DNA from: Prevotella sp.
GTDB taxonomy: Bacteria > Bacteroidota > Bacteroidia > Bacteroidales > Bacteroidaceae
DNA: 36,572 bases
Assembly (NCBI GenBank): GCA_022511075.1
Contig: JAFLSE010000033.1
Span: 1 to 36,572, forward strand
Direction of reading: 5' to 3'
Made by a program: the position numbers and the translations under genes. Below, piece after piece: positions 16,726 through 25,903 of the stretch (the stretch's first letter is position 1; every line of letters begins with the position of its first letter). The notes beneath the pieces are model-generated. The model had not been told where the DNA came from and searched no databases. It was given only the letters and a program-made list of their open reading frames with translations.

Positions 16726-17958
16726 ATGAGCAAAGTATTACTTATCGGCTGTGGCGGTGTAGGCACCGTGGCAGCACACAAACTGGCACAAAACCCAGAT
16801 GTGTTTACAGAGATAATGATTGCCAGCCGCACGAAATCGAAGTGCGACGCATTGGCGGAGATTCTGCGTAGCAAGTACAATGCTAATGTGACTACCGCCG
16901 CCGTTGATGCTGATGATTTAGAGGCGTTGACTGCTCTGATGAAGAGTTTTTCGCCTGAAATATGCATCAACGTGGCACTGCCCTACCAAGACCTCACGAT
17001 TATGGAGGCTTGCTTGGCAGCAGGAGTGAACTATCTCGACACAGCCAACTATGAGCCAAAGGACGAGGCGCATTTTGAGTACTCGTGGCAGTGGGCATAC
17101 AAGGATCGTTTCGAGCAGGCAGGACTGACGGCTATTCTCGGTTGCGGCTTTGACCCAGGTGTGTCGGGCATCTTCACGGCATACGCCGCAAAGCACTATT
17201 TCGACGAGATGCACTATCTCGACATCGTTGACTGCAACGCCGGCAACCATCACAAGGCATTTGCCACCAATTTCAATCCCGAAATAAACATTCGTGAGAT
17301 TACCCAAAAGGGTCTTTACTACAAGGACGGTAAGTGGATAGAGACAGAGCCATTGGAAATTCATCAGCCTATAACCTATCCAAACATCGGTCCACGCGAA
17401 AGCTATCTTATGCATCACGAGGAGTTGGAAAGTCTTGTAAAGAACTTCCCGACAATAAAGCAAGGACGCTTTTGGATGACATTCGGCGAGCAATACTTGA
17501 AACATCTGGATGTGATTCAGAACATAGGTATGTCGCGCATCGACGAGATAGAATATACCGCCGAAGCTGCCGACGGCAGTGGACCTGTGAAGGTAAAGAT
17601 TGTTCCGCTGCAATTCCTCAAGGCGGTGCTGCCCAATCCGCAAGACCTCGGCGAGAACTACGACGGTGAGACCTCTATCGGATGTCGCATACGCGGAATA
17701 AAGGACGGCAAGGAGCGCACATATTATGTATATAACAACTGCTCACACCAAGAGGCATACAAGGAAACGGGCATGCAGGGCGTAAGCTACACCACAGGTG
17801 TGCCAGCCATGATTGGCGCAATGATGTTCCTCAAAGGCATCTGGAAGCGTCCGGGAGTTTGGAATGTTGAGGAGTTTGACCCAGACCCATTCATGGAGCA
17901 ACTTAACAAGCACGGCTTGCCTTGGCACGAAGTATTTGACGGCGACCTTGAGCTATAA
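16726..17958 (+). CDS. Carboxynorspermidine dehydrogenase (saccharopine dehydrogenase-like)
   Basis: 410 residues. A Rossmann fold starts at residue 4 with the nucleotide motif GCGGVG (8-13), followed by ASRTKSKC. The catalytic-domain signatures INVALPYQDL, LDTANYEP and GCGFDPGVSGIF belong to the saccharopine-dehydrogenase-like family that contains carboxynorspermidine/carboxyspermidine dehydrogenase. The enzyme condenses putrescine or diaminopropane with aspartate semialdehyde, using NADPH; a decarboxylase encoded elsewhere then gives spermidine or norspermidine. The speA neighbour makes this reading much more likely than lysine metabolism. Transcription ends at the 28-bp inverted repeat at 17969-18033. 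Confidence 0.88.
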   Translation: MSKVLLIGCGGVGTVAAHKLAQNPDVFTEIMIASRTKSKCDALAEILRSKYNANVTTAAVDADDLEALTALMKSFSPEICINVALPYQDLTIMEACLAAGVNYLDTANYEPKDEAHFEYSWQWAYKDRFEQAGLTAILGCGFDPGVSGIFTAYAAKHYFDEMHYLDIVDCNAGNHHKAFATNFNPEINIREITQKGLYYKDGKWIETEPLEIHQPITYPNIGPRESYLMHHEELESLVKNFPTIKQGRFWMTFGEQYLKHLDVIQNIGMSRIDEIEYTAEAADGSGPVKVKIVPLQFLKAVLPNPQDLGENYDGETSIGCRIRGIKDGKERTYYVYNNCSHQEAYKETGMQGVSYTTGVPAMIGAMMFLKGIWKRPGVWNVEEFDPDPFMEQLNKHGLPWHEVFDGDLEL

Positions 17959-17968
17959 TCTCCATGTT

Positions 17969-18033
17969 ACATAATATATAAATAAAAATGAGCAGTTTCA
18001 AATTGACTGCTCATTTTTATTTATATATTATGT
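17969..18033. terminator. Bidirectional terminator with 28-bp perfect arms
   Basis: The arms 17969-17996 and 18006-18033 are perfect reverse complements with a 9-base loop. The inner part (AATGAGCAGT/ACTGCTCATT) is flanked by A/T runs, so both strands present a stem followed by a U-rich tail. It sits between the convergent carboxynorspermidine dehydrogenase and beta-barrel genes. Confidence 0.9.
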
Positions 18034-18077
18034 TCAATTGTATTATTTCAACAAGTATATTCTATAATTTACATAAT

Positions 18078-18632
18078 TTAGAAATTATAATAGATACTTA
18101 AACCAATATTTCTTGTATCAGCTTTAACTGCAAAGATATTCGTTGCCTTTGCATCATCATAATCTGGCTTTTCGCTCTGATATCCAACGAATCCAAGATG
18201 AGTAACTACACTTAATTTTGAATTTATGTTCATAGCAAGTCCAGGCCTAATACCTGCTTGCAGAGTATTAGTTTTACCATCTTTAGGTCCTTGACTTTTA
18301 TACAGCAATTGATAATCCAATATAAGTCCAATTTGTCCCCAGCTTAATACATTTTGACGAACATAAGGGTTGATAGCAAAAGTAGTTACTTTACCGTCTT
18401 CAGTATCATTTTCACTATAATTCAAGCTTATACCTATACCCCATTTATCGCTCATTTTATATCCTATTTCTGGACTAAAGGTAATTGCAGTATTACTGTT
18501 TCCATCATAAGAAGTTGACTGGAACCCAATTCCACCACCAACATAGACGTTAGATGACTTTGATGCATTTTTTTGAGCGAAAGCTGTTACGCCACATAAT
18601 GCTATAACAGCAAGTAAAAATAACTTTTTCAT
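18078..18632 (-). CDS. Small outer-membrane beta-barrel protein
   Basis: 184 residues with a Sec signal (MKKLFLLAVIALCGVTAFAQ). The mature part shows alternating hydrophobic/polar strands with aromatic girdles (VYVGGGIGFQS, ITFSPEIGYKM, WGIGISLNYSEN, TFAINPYVRQN, IGLILDYQLLY) and ends in GLSIYYNF. A C-terminal phenylalanine is the usual beta-barrel assembly signal. This is the eight-strand OMP_b-brl / OmpX-like type common in Bacteroidetes; no ligand or enzymatic role can be read. It has its own promoter with a long leader (about 120 nt). Confidence 0.87.
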   Translation of the reverse strand: MKKLFLLAVIALCGVTAFAQKNASKSSNVYVGGGIGFQSTSYDGNSNTAITFSPEIGYKMSDKWGIGISLNYSENDTEDGKVTTFAINPYVRQNVLSWGQIGLILDYQLLYKSQGPKDGKTNTLQAGIRPGLAMNINSKLSVVTHLGFVGYQSEKPDYDDAKATNIFAVKADTRNIGLSIYYNF

Positions 18633-18759
18633 GTTGTAAATGATTTTAATTAATAATAGAAATGATAAAAAATTTATTTTCCAAATTGTTATTTATGTTT
18701 ATGTGTTATACTTAGCCTATTTAATGGGCTGTTTTTATATTGACATCTTTAATTTTGTG

Positions 18760-18791
18760 CAAAGGTAAATATTTTACTTAAAATATACAAA
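18760..18791 (-). promoter_or_regulatory. Promoter of the beta-barrel gene
   Basis: TACCTTTG at 18767-18760 and TTTG at 18791-18788 on the minus strand, spaced 20 nt. The start codon is about 127 nt downstream, leaving a long, AT-rich 5' leader that contains a weak AGCC/GGCT hairpin near 18710-18730. Confidence 0.65.
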
Positions 18792-18833
18792 TTTTTTCTC
18801 ATCTTTTTCTATTTTGCTATGTTTTTCTACAGA

Positions 18834-19982
18834 TTATTGTGCCACAAAGCGTTTGTATACACGCATAACATCCTGACAAAGCCTTTTATCGCTAAACTTA
18901 AGAGCATATTCCCTGCCCATTGCAACCATTCTTTCCCTCAGTTCGTTATTATGGAATGTATTTAGTATGGCTTCTGCCATTGCAGCATCATCGTCGGGAG
19001 CAACGTATATTGAGCCTTCGCCACCAGCCTCCTCCAAACATGAGCCGGTGCAGCCTATTGCCGGTATTCCTGCCGATATAGCCTCAAGCATAGGAATGCC
19101 AAACCCTTCTATGCGCGATGGATAGACGAATGTGGTGGCAAGGTGGTATATTGCAGGCAGGTCGGCAAACGGCACGTTATGCAGAAATATCACATCTTCA
19201 TCCAAGCCCCGCTTTCCACTTTGCCTTATATATTCCTTCAGCTTATCCATATACTTCGTTTTCCTTCCAACCGCCACGAGTTTTATCCGCTCGTCAATAC
19301 GAGCCAATGCCTTTATTGCCAGCAACAGGTTCTTGCGTTCCTCTATCGTGCCTACATAGAGCAGATAACGCTCCGGCAGGTTATACCGCAAAGATACATC
19401 CTTCAATTTTTCCGCGGCAACTTCTTGACCAAAGGCCGGGTCACATCCTTGATAGACCACACTTATCCTTTCTGCGTCTATGCCGTAGTAATGCATTATC
19501 TCGCGCTTTGTAAACTCACTGACGGCTATAATGTGGTCGGCTTCCATGCAGGCATGGTGAAATTTAAAATCGTAAAGTTGGCGGTCGATATTATTATAAT
19601 ATTGTGGATAGCGTCTGAATATCAAGTCGTGTATAGTGACTACGCTTTTAATTCCGCTGCCTTTGATATTCATTGGCAGTTCGTTGCTCAGTCCGTGATA
19701 TATGTCTATGCCGTCGCGCTTCATATCGTCGGTCATACCCCACAACCTCCATAGAATGCGCAGTTTCAGCCATAACCACGTCTTGGGGAAATGCAGCTTC
19801 AGCTTTCCCAATGTAGGAATGTCCGCAAGAAATGGAGTGCGCTTGGGATTATGCACATAGAGGTGATATTCGTTTTCCGCTTCCTGTTGAGAGAGAATGC
19901 GTATAACAAACCTGCTATAATTGCCTAACCCCGTCCTGTTCTGGGCAGCCCGCTTTGCGTCGAAACCAATATTCATCGTCAT
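18834..19982 (-). CDS. Glycosyltransferase family 4 (group 1)
   Basis: 382 residues, GT-B fold. The N-terminal FDAKRAAQNRTGLGNYSR loop is the acceptor-side glycine motif of mannosyl/glucosyl GT4 enzymes. The C-terminal half has LLYVGTIEERKNL (donor domain start), FVYPSRIEGFGIPMLEA (the E-x7-E motif) and AIGCTGSCLEEAGG. It transfers a nucleotide-activated sugar in the cytoplasm, probably onto LPS core or O-antigen given the neighbours. Its ATG overlaps the stop of the upstream LTA-synthase-like gene (ATGA), so the two are translationally coupled. M3 is an equally possible start. Confidence 0.9.
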   Translation of the reverse strand: MTMNIGFDAKRAAQNRTGLGNYSRFVIRILSQQEAENEYHLYVHNPKRTPFLADIPTLGKLKLHFPKTWLWLKLRILWRLWGMTDDMKRDGIDIYHGLSNELPMNIKGSGIKSVVTIHDLIFRRYPQYYNNIDRQLYDFKFHHACMEADHIIAVSEFTKREIMHYYGIDAERISVVYQGCDPAFGQEVAAEKLKDVSLRYNLPERYLLYVGTIEERKNLLLAIKALARIDERIKLVAVGRKTKYMDKLKEYIRQSGKRGLDEDVIFLHNVPFADLPAIYHLATTFVYPSRIEGFGIPMLEAISAGIPAIGCTGSCLEEAGGEGSIYVAPDDDAAMAEAILNTFHNNELRERMVAMGREYALKFSDKRLCQDVMRVYKRFVAQ

Positions 19983-21946
19983 CGTTGTTGTTTTGTCGTG
20001 TCTTTAAAGGCAACATCGTCGTTTGCCATTCGGGTCATATAACTTTGGACTATTGCCTTTAGTTTCATCTGCATATCCTGCTCCACCTGCAAGCCTTTTC
20101 CTGCAAGATTGTTTTTCAGCAATGGGTCTTTCTTGTAATCATGCAATGATGTGACATTGATATCGCCATCTGTCTGCATAAAATAATCTCCCATTACAAA
20201 CTGTGGATTATGAGTCCAATTCATACTCCAGCCCTCATCAGAAGATGCGTCAAAAACATTTCTACCAAAAGCTATAAACGGGCGGTCGTAGCCGAGGAGT
20301 CTCAATATGGTTGGCATTATATCTATTTGCTGCATAACACCTGACAACTTCCCTTTCTGCACTGAATTGTCAGGAGTATAAATTAGAATTGGTACCTTAC
20401 AATTTCCTAACTCCGACTTATATTCAGCATGTGTTGTACGGCTACTTGCATGGTCTGCCGTAATCACAAATATAGTGTTATCGAACCAAGGCTGCTTGCT
20501 TGCCGTCTCAAAAAACAGTTTTAACGCATTATCCGTATATCTTATGCACTTGTGAATTTCATATTGTCCTTCATTACGAAAAACATTCTTATATTTCTCG
20601 GGAATGGCAAACGGATGATGCGATGTGGCAGTAAATACAGCGGTGACGAAAGGCTCGCGCATCTCGCTCATCTTCAAGGCATAGAATTGCAAGAACTCTT
20701 CGTCCCATATAGCCCATGTTCCATCGAAATCCTTGTCGCCATTAAATCGCTTGTCTTGGTTGTACTCTGTCCTTCCATAGTATTTGTCAAACCCTGCCTG
20801 CGCGGCAAACGCCTGGAAACCCATAGAGCCGTTGTCCGCTCCGTGGAAGAATGCAGATTGATAGTCCCATTTTTTTAGTGTAGACGCAATGCTGTTTATA
20901 TGGTTCAACGAATAGGGAGAAAGAATAAATGGTTCTGACGAACGAGGTATTGATGCCAATACAGCAGGCATTGCGTCGATGCTCACATTTGTATTGCAAA
21001 AGGTGTTTTCGAAAGTAAGACAACTGGGAATGAAAGAATCTATGAATGGCGTATAGCCCTTATATCTTCCGCCATTGAGAGATTTGTTAAGGCTTCCGAT
21101 GAACTCTGAGGAAAAACTCTCGACAATGAGTATCACCACGTTTTTCTTGTTTGGCACACTACCTTCAACAGGATAATGCACAGGGGAGTAAATAGAATCC
21201 AATTCCGCAGACGACTTGTAGAATACTGGAGTTTTGGGAGGTCTTCTGTTTAACGTGCGTATCAACGAAAACGGTGTATTAAGTACGATGCCAGTTTCCG
21301 CAGGATGTTGCACATACTGGTGGGCATTGCTTATAGTTATCGGGCGCGTTGAGGTATAGCCTATAGCTCCGCGCATTCCAAAAACAGCTAATGTTACGAG
21401 TACAATGAGAGATAAAGTATATTGCACATAATATCTTTTCAGCGATGTTACCTTCTGCAACGGATTGCAATATAGTTTCCACATTGCAAAAATCATAATA
21501 AAAGTAAGCAGAAACAGATACCAATGATTTATAAGCTCATGACCGACAATCTTTCCGATATTGTTTTCATTCTCAAACTCGTTGAACACCTTGGTTGTAA
21601 CCCTATGCTTGGAAAAAGGATAATATACTGAATCCATCAAGTTTATTACAATGGCTATGCTATTTATTATTACGAAAAGCCATTTCATAATCTTATGGTA
21701 TATCGCAGTCTCCTTGACATGACACGGGAAGACCACACATACCATATATAATATATTAGTATAGCAGATTGCGGAAATATCGAAAATCAGTCCACCACGG
21801 AAAAGATTAAGGCAGTCGCCACTTCCCCAATCTATCGTGAACAATGACAGGTTTTCGAGCAAAAACTCTATCCTGCATATCATATACATGACAAGAACCA
21901 ATGCCATGTTGCACAAAAGGCTTGTCAAATAGTGAAAATGTTTCAT
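19979..21946 (-). CDS. LTA synthase-like membrane sulfatase-fold phosphotransferase (first copy)
   Basis: 655 residues. Five N-terminal membrane helices (within about 5-200) precede a periplasmic alkaline-phosphatase-superfamily domain. Metal and catalytic motifs are present: E276 (ILIVESFSS), S322 at the nucleophile position (NTNVSIDAMP), H443/H444 (ATSHHPF) and D498-H499 (ITADHAS). Such enzymes move phosphoglycerol or phosphoethanolamine from phospholipid onto a surface glycan or lipid. The nucleophile appears to be serine in place of the threonine seen in LtaS and in the second copy at 24049. It heads a two-gene operon with a GT4 and has an ideal promoter at 21966-21996, divergent from the lpxL-type gene. 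Confidence 0.88.
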   Translation of the reverse strand: MKHFHYLTSLLCNMALVLVMYMICRIEFLLENLSLFTIDWGSGDCLNLFRGGLIFDISAICYTNILYMVCVVFPCHVKETAIYHKIMKWLFVIINSIAIVINLMDSVYYPFSKHRVTTKVFNEFENENNIGKIVGHELINHWYLFLLTFIMIFAMWKLYCNPLQKVTSLKRYYVQYTLSLIVLVTLAVFGMRGAIGYTSTRPITISNAHQYVQHPAETGIVLNTPFSLIRTLNRRPPKTPVFYKSSAELDSIYSPVHYPVEGSVPNKKNVVILIVESFSSEFIGSLNKSLNGGRYKGYTPFIDSFIPSCLTFENTFCNTNVSIDAMPAVLASIPRSSEPFILSPYSLNHINSIASTLKKWDYQSAFFHGADNGSMGFQAFAAQAGFDKYYGRTEYNQDKRFNGDKDFDGTWAIWDEEFLQFYALKMSEMREPFVTAVFTATSHHPFAIPEKYKNVFRNEGQYEIHKCIRYTDNALKLFFETASKQPWFDNTIFVITADHASSRTTHAEYKSELGNCKVPILIYTPDNSVQKGKLSGVMQQIDIMPTILRLLGYDRPFIAFGRNVFDASSDEGWSMNWTHNPQFVMGDYFMQTDGDINVTSLHDYKKDPLLKNNLAGKGLQVEQDMQMKLKAIVQSYMTRMANDDVAFKDTTKQQR

Positions 21947-21965
21947 TTGTCGTTCATTTGAAGTG

Positions 21966-21996
21966 CAAAATTAGCATAAAACATTGAAACAGCAAA
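21966..21996 (-). promoter_or_regulatory. Promoter of the LTA synthase-like/GT4 operon
   Basis: TAATTTTG at 21973-21966 and TTTG at 21996-21993 on the minus strand, with 19 nt between; ATG 19 nt downstream. Confidence 0.7.
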
Positions 21997-22053
21997 AGAA
22001 AACTTAATAAAAAAGATTTGTTTCCTGTTTTAAAATAAAAAGTCATATAATTA

Positions 22054-22085
22054 TTTGCCCAATTTGCAGGAATTATTTAATTTTG
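22054..22085 (+). promoter_or_regulatory. Promoter of the LpxL-type operon, unusually close to the start codon
   Basis: TTTG at 22054-22057 and TAATTTTG at 22078-22085, spaced 20 nt. Only 4 nt separate the -7 box from the ATG at 22090, against about 19-25 nt at the speA, waaA and GH78-like genes, so the transcript would begin at or next to the start codon. Confidence 0.6.
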
Positions 22086-22089
22086 CAGT

Positions 22090-22995
22090 ATGAAGAAAAG
22101 AATCATACTCGGTTTGTCTCTTGGCGTACTCAAATTGCTGGCTCGTCTGCCATTCTGCATACTCTATGGATTGAGCAACGGCATCGCGTTCCTGTTGGAG
22201 AAAGTTATAAGATACCGCAGAGAGGTAATCGTAAACAACCTGCGCCGCTCGTTCCCAGAGAAGAGCGAGCAGGAAATCAGGCAAATCGCCAAGCGCTATT
22301 ACCGCCACATGAGCGACCTGATTGTGGAGTCAATCAAGTTGCTGCACATCAGCAACCGCCAATTAGAAGAACACATCTGCGTGAAACAAGCAGACCTGAT
22401 TGAAAGATTAGCAGCCGACGGACGATCGATAATAGTATTTCTCGGACACTACGGCAACTGGGAGTGGGTGCAAGAGGTAACACGCCACTATAACCGTCCT
22501 CAACTGAACGCCGAAGTATATCGCCCGGTAAAAGACCCTGTAAATAACTCTATCATGGAGGCAATTAGGTCTCGCTTTGACACCATGCTTATACCACAAA
22601 AGCATGTGGTGCGCACATTATTGAGACTTAACAACGAAGGCAAGCAGTTTCTTGTGGGATTCATAGCTGACCAACGCCCAAACAGCAAGAACCTGCACCA
22701 CTGGACTTGGTTCCTGAACCAAGACACGGCATACGCCACAGGCGGCGAGGAGATAGGCACACACTTAAACTGCCACTTTGTATATCTTGATGTTGAAAAG
22801 CCAAGCCGTGGCCACTATGTCATGACATTCCACGAAATGAAACCTTCCGACGAGTTTAAAGACCAACAGCACCCTTACACCTTGCAATTTTTGAGGCTAA
22901 TGGAACAGACAATACGCAAAGAGCCTGCCTACTGGCTATGGTCGCACAACCGTTGGGAGTTTGACAGGGAGGGAAACACCATACAAAAGAAATAG
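22090..22995 (+). CDS. Lipid A acyltransferase (LpxL/HtrB family)
   Basis: 301 residues. One N-terminal membrane anchor (about 5-38) is followed by the conserved block RYRREVIVNNLRRSFPEKSE. The acyltransferase motif H120-x4-E125 lies in LGHYGNWEW, and the glycine/basic block is FIADQRPNSKN. Members add a secondary acyl chain to lipid A (or to ornithine lipids) at the inner face of the cytoplasmic membrane. It is first in a plus-strand envelope operon; the GT9 gene follows after 4 bp. Bacteroidales usually carry one LpxL-type late acyltransferase, and this is a good candidate for it. Confidence 0.92.
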   Translation: MKKRIILGLSLGVLKLLARLPFCILYGLSNGIAFLLEKVIRYRREVIVNNLRRSFPEKSEQEIRQIAKRYYRHMSDLIVESIKLLHISNRQLEEHICVKQADLIERLAADGRSIIVFLGHYGNWEWVQEVTRHYNRPQLNAEVYRPVKDPVNNSIMEAIRSRFDTMLIPQKHVVRTLLRLNNEGKQFLVGFIADQRPNSKNLHHWTWFLNQDTAYATGGEEIGTHLNCHFVYLDVEKPSRGHYVMTFHEMKPSDEFKDQQHPYTLQFLRLMEQTIRKEPAYWLWSHNRWEFDREGNTIQKK

Positions 22996-22999
22996 GAAT

Positions 23000-24055
23000 A
23001 TGAGCACAACCACCAACAAGCAAATCCGGCATCTACTGGTGTTTCGCCTGTCGGCATTGGGCGATGTGGCTATGACCATACCAGCCATATACAGTTGTGC
23101 CCGTAGCAATCCAGAATGCACTCTCCACGTTGTCACATCGGAGTTTTGTGCCCAATTATTCATTGGTGCTCCCACTAATGTTATACTGCACCCCATAGGC
23201 AAGGACAACCAACATGGGCTGACGGGCACATGGCGCATGCTGCGACAACTGCACCAGATACCCGTAGATGCCGTTGCCGACCTTCATAACGTGCTTCGCT
23301 CATGGGTGGTTGACTGGTCGTTCAGGCTACGAGGCAAACGCGTGCAGATGCTCGACAAGATGCGCCAAGAACGGCAACAAATACTGCACAAGGGCAAGGC
23401 TGCATCACAGCCATTCACTGAACGCTATTTCAATGTATTCCGCAAGTTGGGGCTTAACATTGAGCCTTTGTTTTCATCAGTTACGGAAAATGACAACACT
23501 TCCCTACCCGACTTTTCCGCAATCCTGCCTGACGATGGACTGACACCTATAGGCATTGCCCCTTTTGCCCGTTATCAGAACAAAACCTATCCCCTGTCCC
23601 TTATGGAGCAGGTGGTAGAACGACTCTCCGCAGACGGACGCTTCCGCACACTGCTGTTTTCGGGCGGCAAAAGCGAACGTGAACAAATGGAGATATGGCA
23701 AAAGAAATATGCAAACACAATATCCGTGGCAGGACGATTCAACCTTGCAGACGAGGTAAGGCTTATGGGCAGACTTAAAGCAATGGTAACAATGGATTCT
23801 GCCAATATGCACCTGGCATCGTTGGTTGGTTGTCGTGTCATCTCCATTTGGGGCTCTACCACCCCGAAGTGCGGCTTCCTCGGTTGGCAGCAAAACGAAA
23901 GTGATGCCATTGTGGCAGGGTGCCACTGTCAGCCTTGCACCATTGCCGGCAGCGCGAAATGCCGCTATGGCGACTATCATTGCCTTACAAGCATTACACC
24001 CGATAGCATTTACACACGCATCAAAGAAATAACAAAAATACAGACACTATGTTGA
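23000..24055 (+). CDS. Glycosyltransferase family 9 (heptosyltransferase-like)
   Basis: 351 residues from the chosen start. GT9 signatures: HLLVFRLSALGDVAMTIPA at the N-terminus (ADP-heptosyltransferase family), a mid-protein block IGIAPFARYQNKTYPL, and the C-terminal VTMDSANMHLASLVGCRVI and IWGSTTPKCGF motifs that bind the nucleotide sugar. It adds a core sugar to LPS in the cytoplasm. An earlier in-frame ATG (22961) would overlap lpxL by 35 bp; ATG at 23000 has a 4-bp gap and starts right before the conserved domain, so I chose it. The gene ends inside the start of the next gene (ATGTTGA overlap). Confidence 0.9.
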   Translation: MSTTTNKQIRHLLVFRLSALGDVAMTIPAIYSCARSNPECTLHVVTSEFCAQLFIGAPTNVILHPIGKDNQHGLTGTWRMLRQLHQIPVDAVADLHNVLRSWVVDWSFRLRGKRVQMLDKMRQERQQILHKGKAASQPFTERYFNVFRKLGLNIEPLFSSVTENDNTSLPDFSAILPDDGLTPIGIAPFARYQNKTYPLSLMEQVVERLSADGRFRTLLFSGGKSEREQMEIWQKKYANTISVAGRFNLADEVRLMGRLKAMVTMDSANMHLASLVGCRVISIWGSTTPKCGFLGWQQNESDAIVAGCHCQPCTIAGSAKCRYGDYHCLTSITPDSIYTRIKEITKIQTLC

Positions 24056-25869
24056 AACGTAGGACAATTTCCATAATCACATATTTTATAATATGCCTTT
24101 GTATCTTTCTGATGATACAAAAACCAGTGTTCCTATTATACAACTGGACTCATGGAACATCGGCAATGTCATTTGGCGATTTGGCAGCAGTCTACTATAA
24201 CGGTTTTGCCATTGACCTTGCTTCGGCTGGCTATCTAACAGCCTTGCCTTTGCTATTGGTATGGGCATCATTGCTTTTGACGCGTTTCCCCTTACGGACT
24301 TGCCTAAAAACATATAATCTTATTGTTGCTATTTGCCTGGCTCTCATTACCACAGCCGATGCTGCACTCTACGAGTTTTGGGAGTTTAAACTCGATGCCA
24401 CGGTGTTTATGTATATCGGCGACCCTAAAAATGCATTCGCCAGTGTGTCGATAGGCTATATATTGCTGCGACTGCTCATTATCGTTGCCTTGGCAGCATT
24501 GTATTATTGGCTGCTGATGCTGCCCTTCCATAAATGCAATAAGGATGAGAAACATCAAAAATGGTATTGGGAATCGTTGGCAATGTTGGCATTGGGAGGT
24601 CTGACATTCTGCGCCATTCGCGGCACCCGAATATGGCCCAACACTCCATCGCGAGTGTTCTACTCGAAGAATGCCTATCTTAACCACGCGGCATTAAACC
24701 CTATGTTCAACCTCATTTACACATCTACTAAGCAAGACAAGTTTGACAAGGAATTTAACTTCTTTACCGAGGAAGAACGCGCACGCGACTACGAAGGTTT
24801 GTTCCCAACAAGCGGAAACACTGTAGATACGCTTATACACAACCAACGCCCTAATGTATTGGTAATAGTCATGGAAGGTTTTGGCTCGTTGTTCATAAAG
24901 AGCTTGGGTGGAATGGACGATGTTGCGCCCTATATGAGCCGTTTGGTTGATGAAAGCATCGCCTTTACCAACTGCTATTGCAGCAGTTTCCGAACCGACC
25001 GCGGTATCGTATCAGTAATAAGCGGCTATTTAGGTCAACCCACCACAAGCATTATGCGCTATACACACAAGGTGAACACGTTGCCCGGACTACCAAAGAC
25101 TCTTAAAACAGCTGGTTACGACACACAGATGCTATATGCCAGCGACATAACCTTTTTCGGAATGTCTGAATACTTCTTTGCTACAGGGCACGATAAACTT
25201 GTGAGCCAAGACAACTTCCCTGCCAAGCAGCGTTCTACGAAATGGGGCGTCCCCGACCATGAGGCAGCAGCATGGCTCTATGATGACATACAGCAGCGAC
25301 ACAAGAAGGGAGGCAAACCATGGTACACCACATTCCTCACAATCAGCTCGCATACTCCGTTCGATGTGCCATATCATCGCCTTGAAGATGAGAAACTTAA
25401 CTCATTTGCCTATACAGACGAAGCCATAGGAAAATTCATCGAACAACTGAAGGAGTCGCCGGCATGGGACAATCTTTTAGTGGTAATCACTGCCGACCAC
25501 GGTTTTAATCACCAACCTGTGGCATCACCCGACTTTCCTTTCATTCCTTTCCTTATTACAGGCGGTGCTGTCAATGAGCCACGCCGCATAGAAACATTCT
25601 GCAGCCAGACCGACATCGCCGCAACGATACTCGGACAAATGGGACTGCCACACGATGACTTCCCGTTTAGCCGCGACATTACAGCTGACACCTATCGCTA
25701 TCCTTTCGCCTTCAATACATTCAATAACGGCTTCAACCTGCGCGACTCCACAGGCTACACCGTCTATGACAATGTTGCTGGCAAGGCTACATACGGTGCA
25801 GACAAACGCCGTGAACATATTGGAAAGGTGATACTTCAGACATTATATGACGATTTAAGTGCTCGATAA
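24049..25869 (+). CDS. LTA synthase-like membrane sulfatase-fold phosphotransferase (second copy)
   Basis: 606 residues with five N-terminal membrane helices (to about 190), then a periplasmic alkaline-phosphatase-superfamily domain. E276 (VIVMEGFGS) and D483-H484 (ITADHGF) are metal ligands, T316 in SSFRTDRG is the nucleophile, and H435 lies in ISSHTPF. Function as for the first copy: transfer of phosphoglycerol or a similar head group to an envelope glycan. It overlaps GT9 by 7 nt and is followed after 34 bp by a GT2 gene, so it belongs to the lpxL operon. The two copies share the fold and motif order but little other sequence, so they probably have different acceptors. Confidence 0.9.
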   Translation: MLKRRTISIITYFIICLCIFLMIQKPVFLLYNWTHGTSAMSFGDLAAVYYNGFAIDLASAGYLTALPLLLVWASLLLTRFPLRTCLKTYNLIVAICLALITTADAALYEFWEFKLDATVFMYIGDPKNAFASVSIGYILLRLLIIVALAALYYWLLMLPFHKCNKDEKHQKWYWESLAMLALGGLTFCAIRGTRIWPNTPSRVFYSKNAYLNHAALNPMFNLIYTSTKQDKFDKEFNFFTEEERARDYEGLFPTSGNTVDTLIHNQRPNVLVIVMEGFGSLFIKSLGGMDDVAPYMSRLVDESIAFTNCYCSSFRTDRGIVSVISGYLGQPTTSIMRYTHKVNTLPGLPKTLKTAGYDTQMLYASDITFFGMSEYFFATGHDKLVSQDNFPAKQRSTKWGVPDHEAAAWLYDDIQQRHKKGGKPWYTTFLTISSHTPFDVPYHRLEDEKLNSFAYTDEAIGKFIEQLKESPAWDNLLVVITADHGFNHQPVASPDFPFIPFLITGGAVNEPRRIETFCSQTDIAATILGQMGLPHDDFPFSRDITADTYRYPFAFNTFNNGFNLRDSTGYTVYDNVAGKATYGADKRREHIGKVILQTLYDDLSAR

Positions 25870-25903
25870 GCACATAAGTTAATAAATAAACGGCAAAACA
25901 AAT

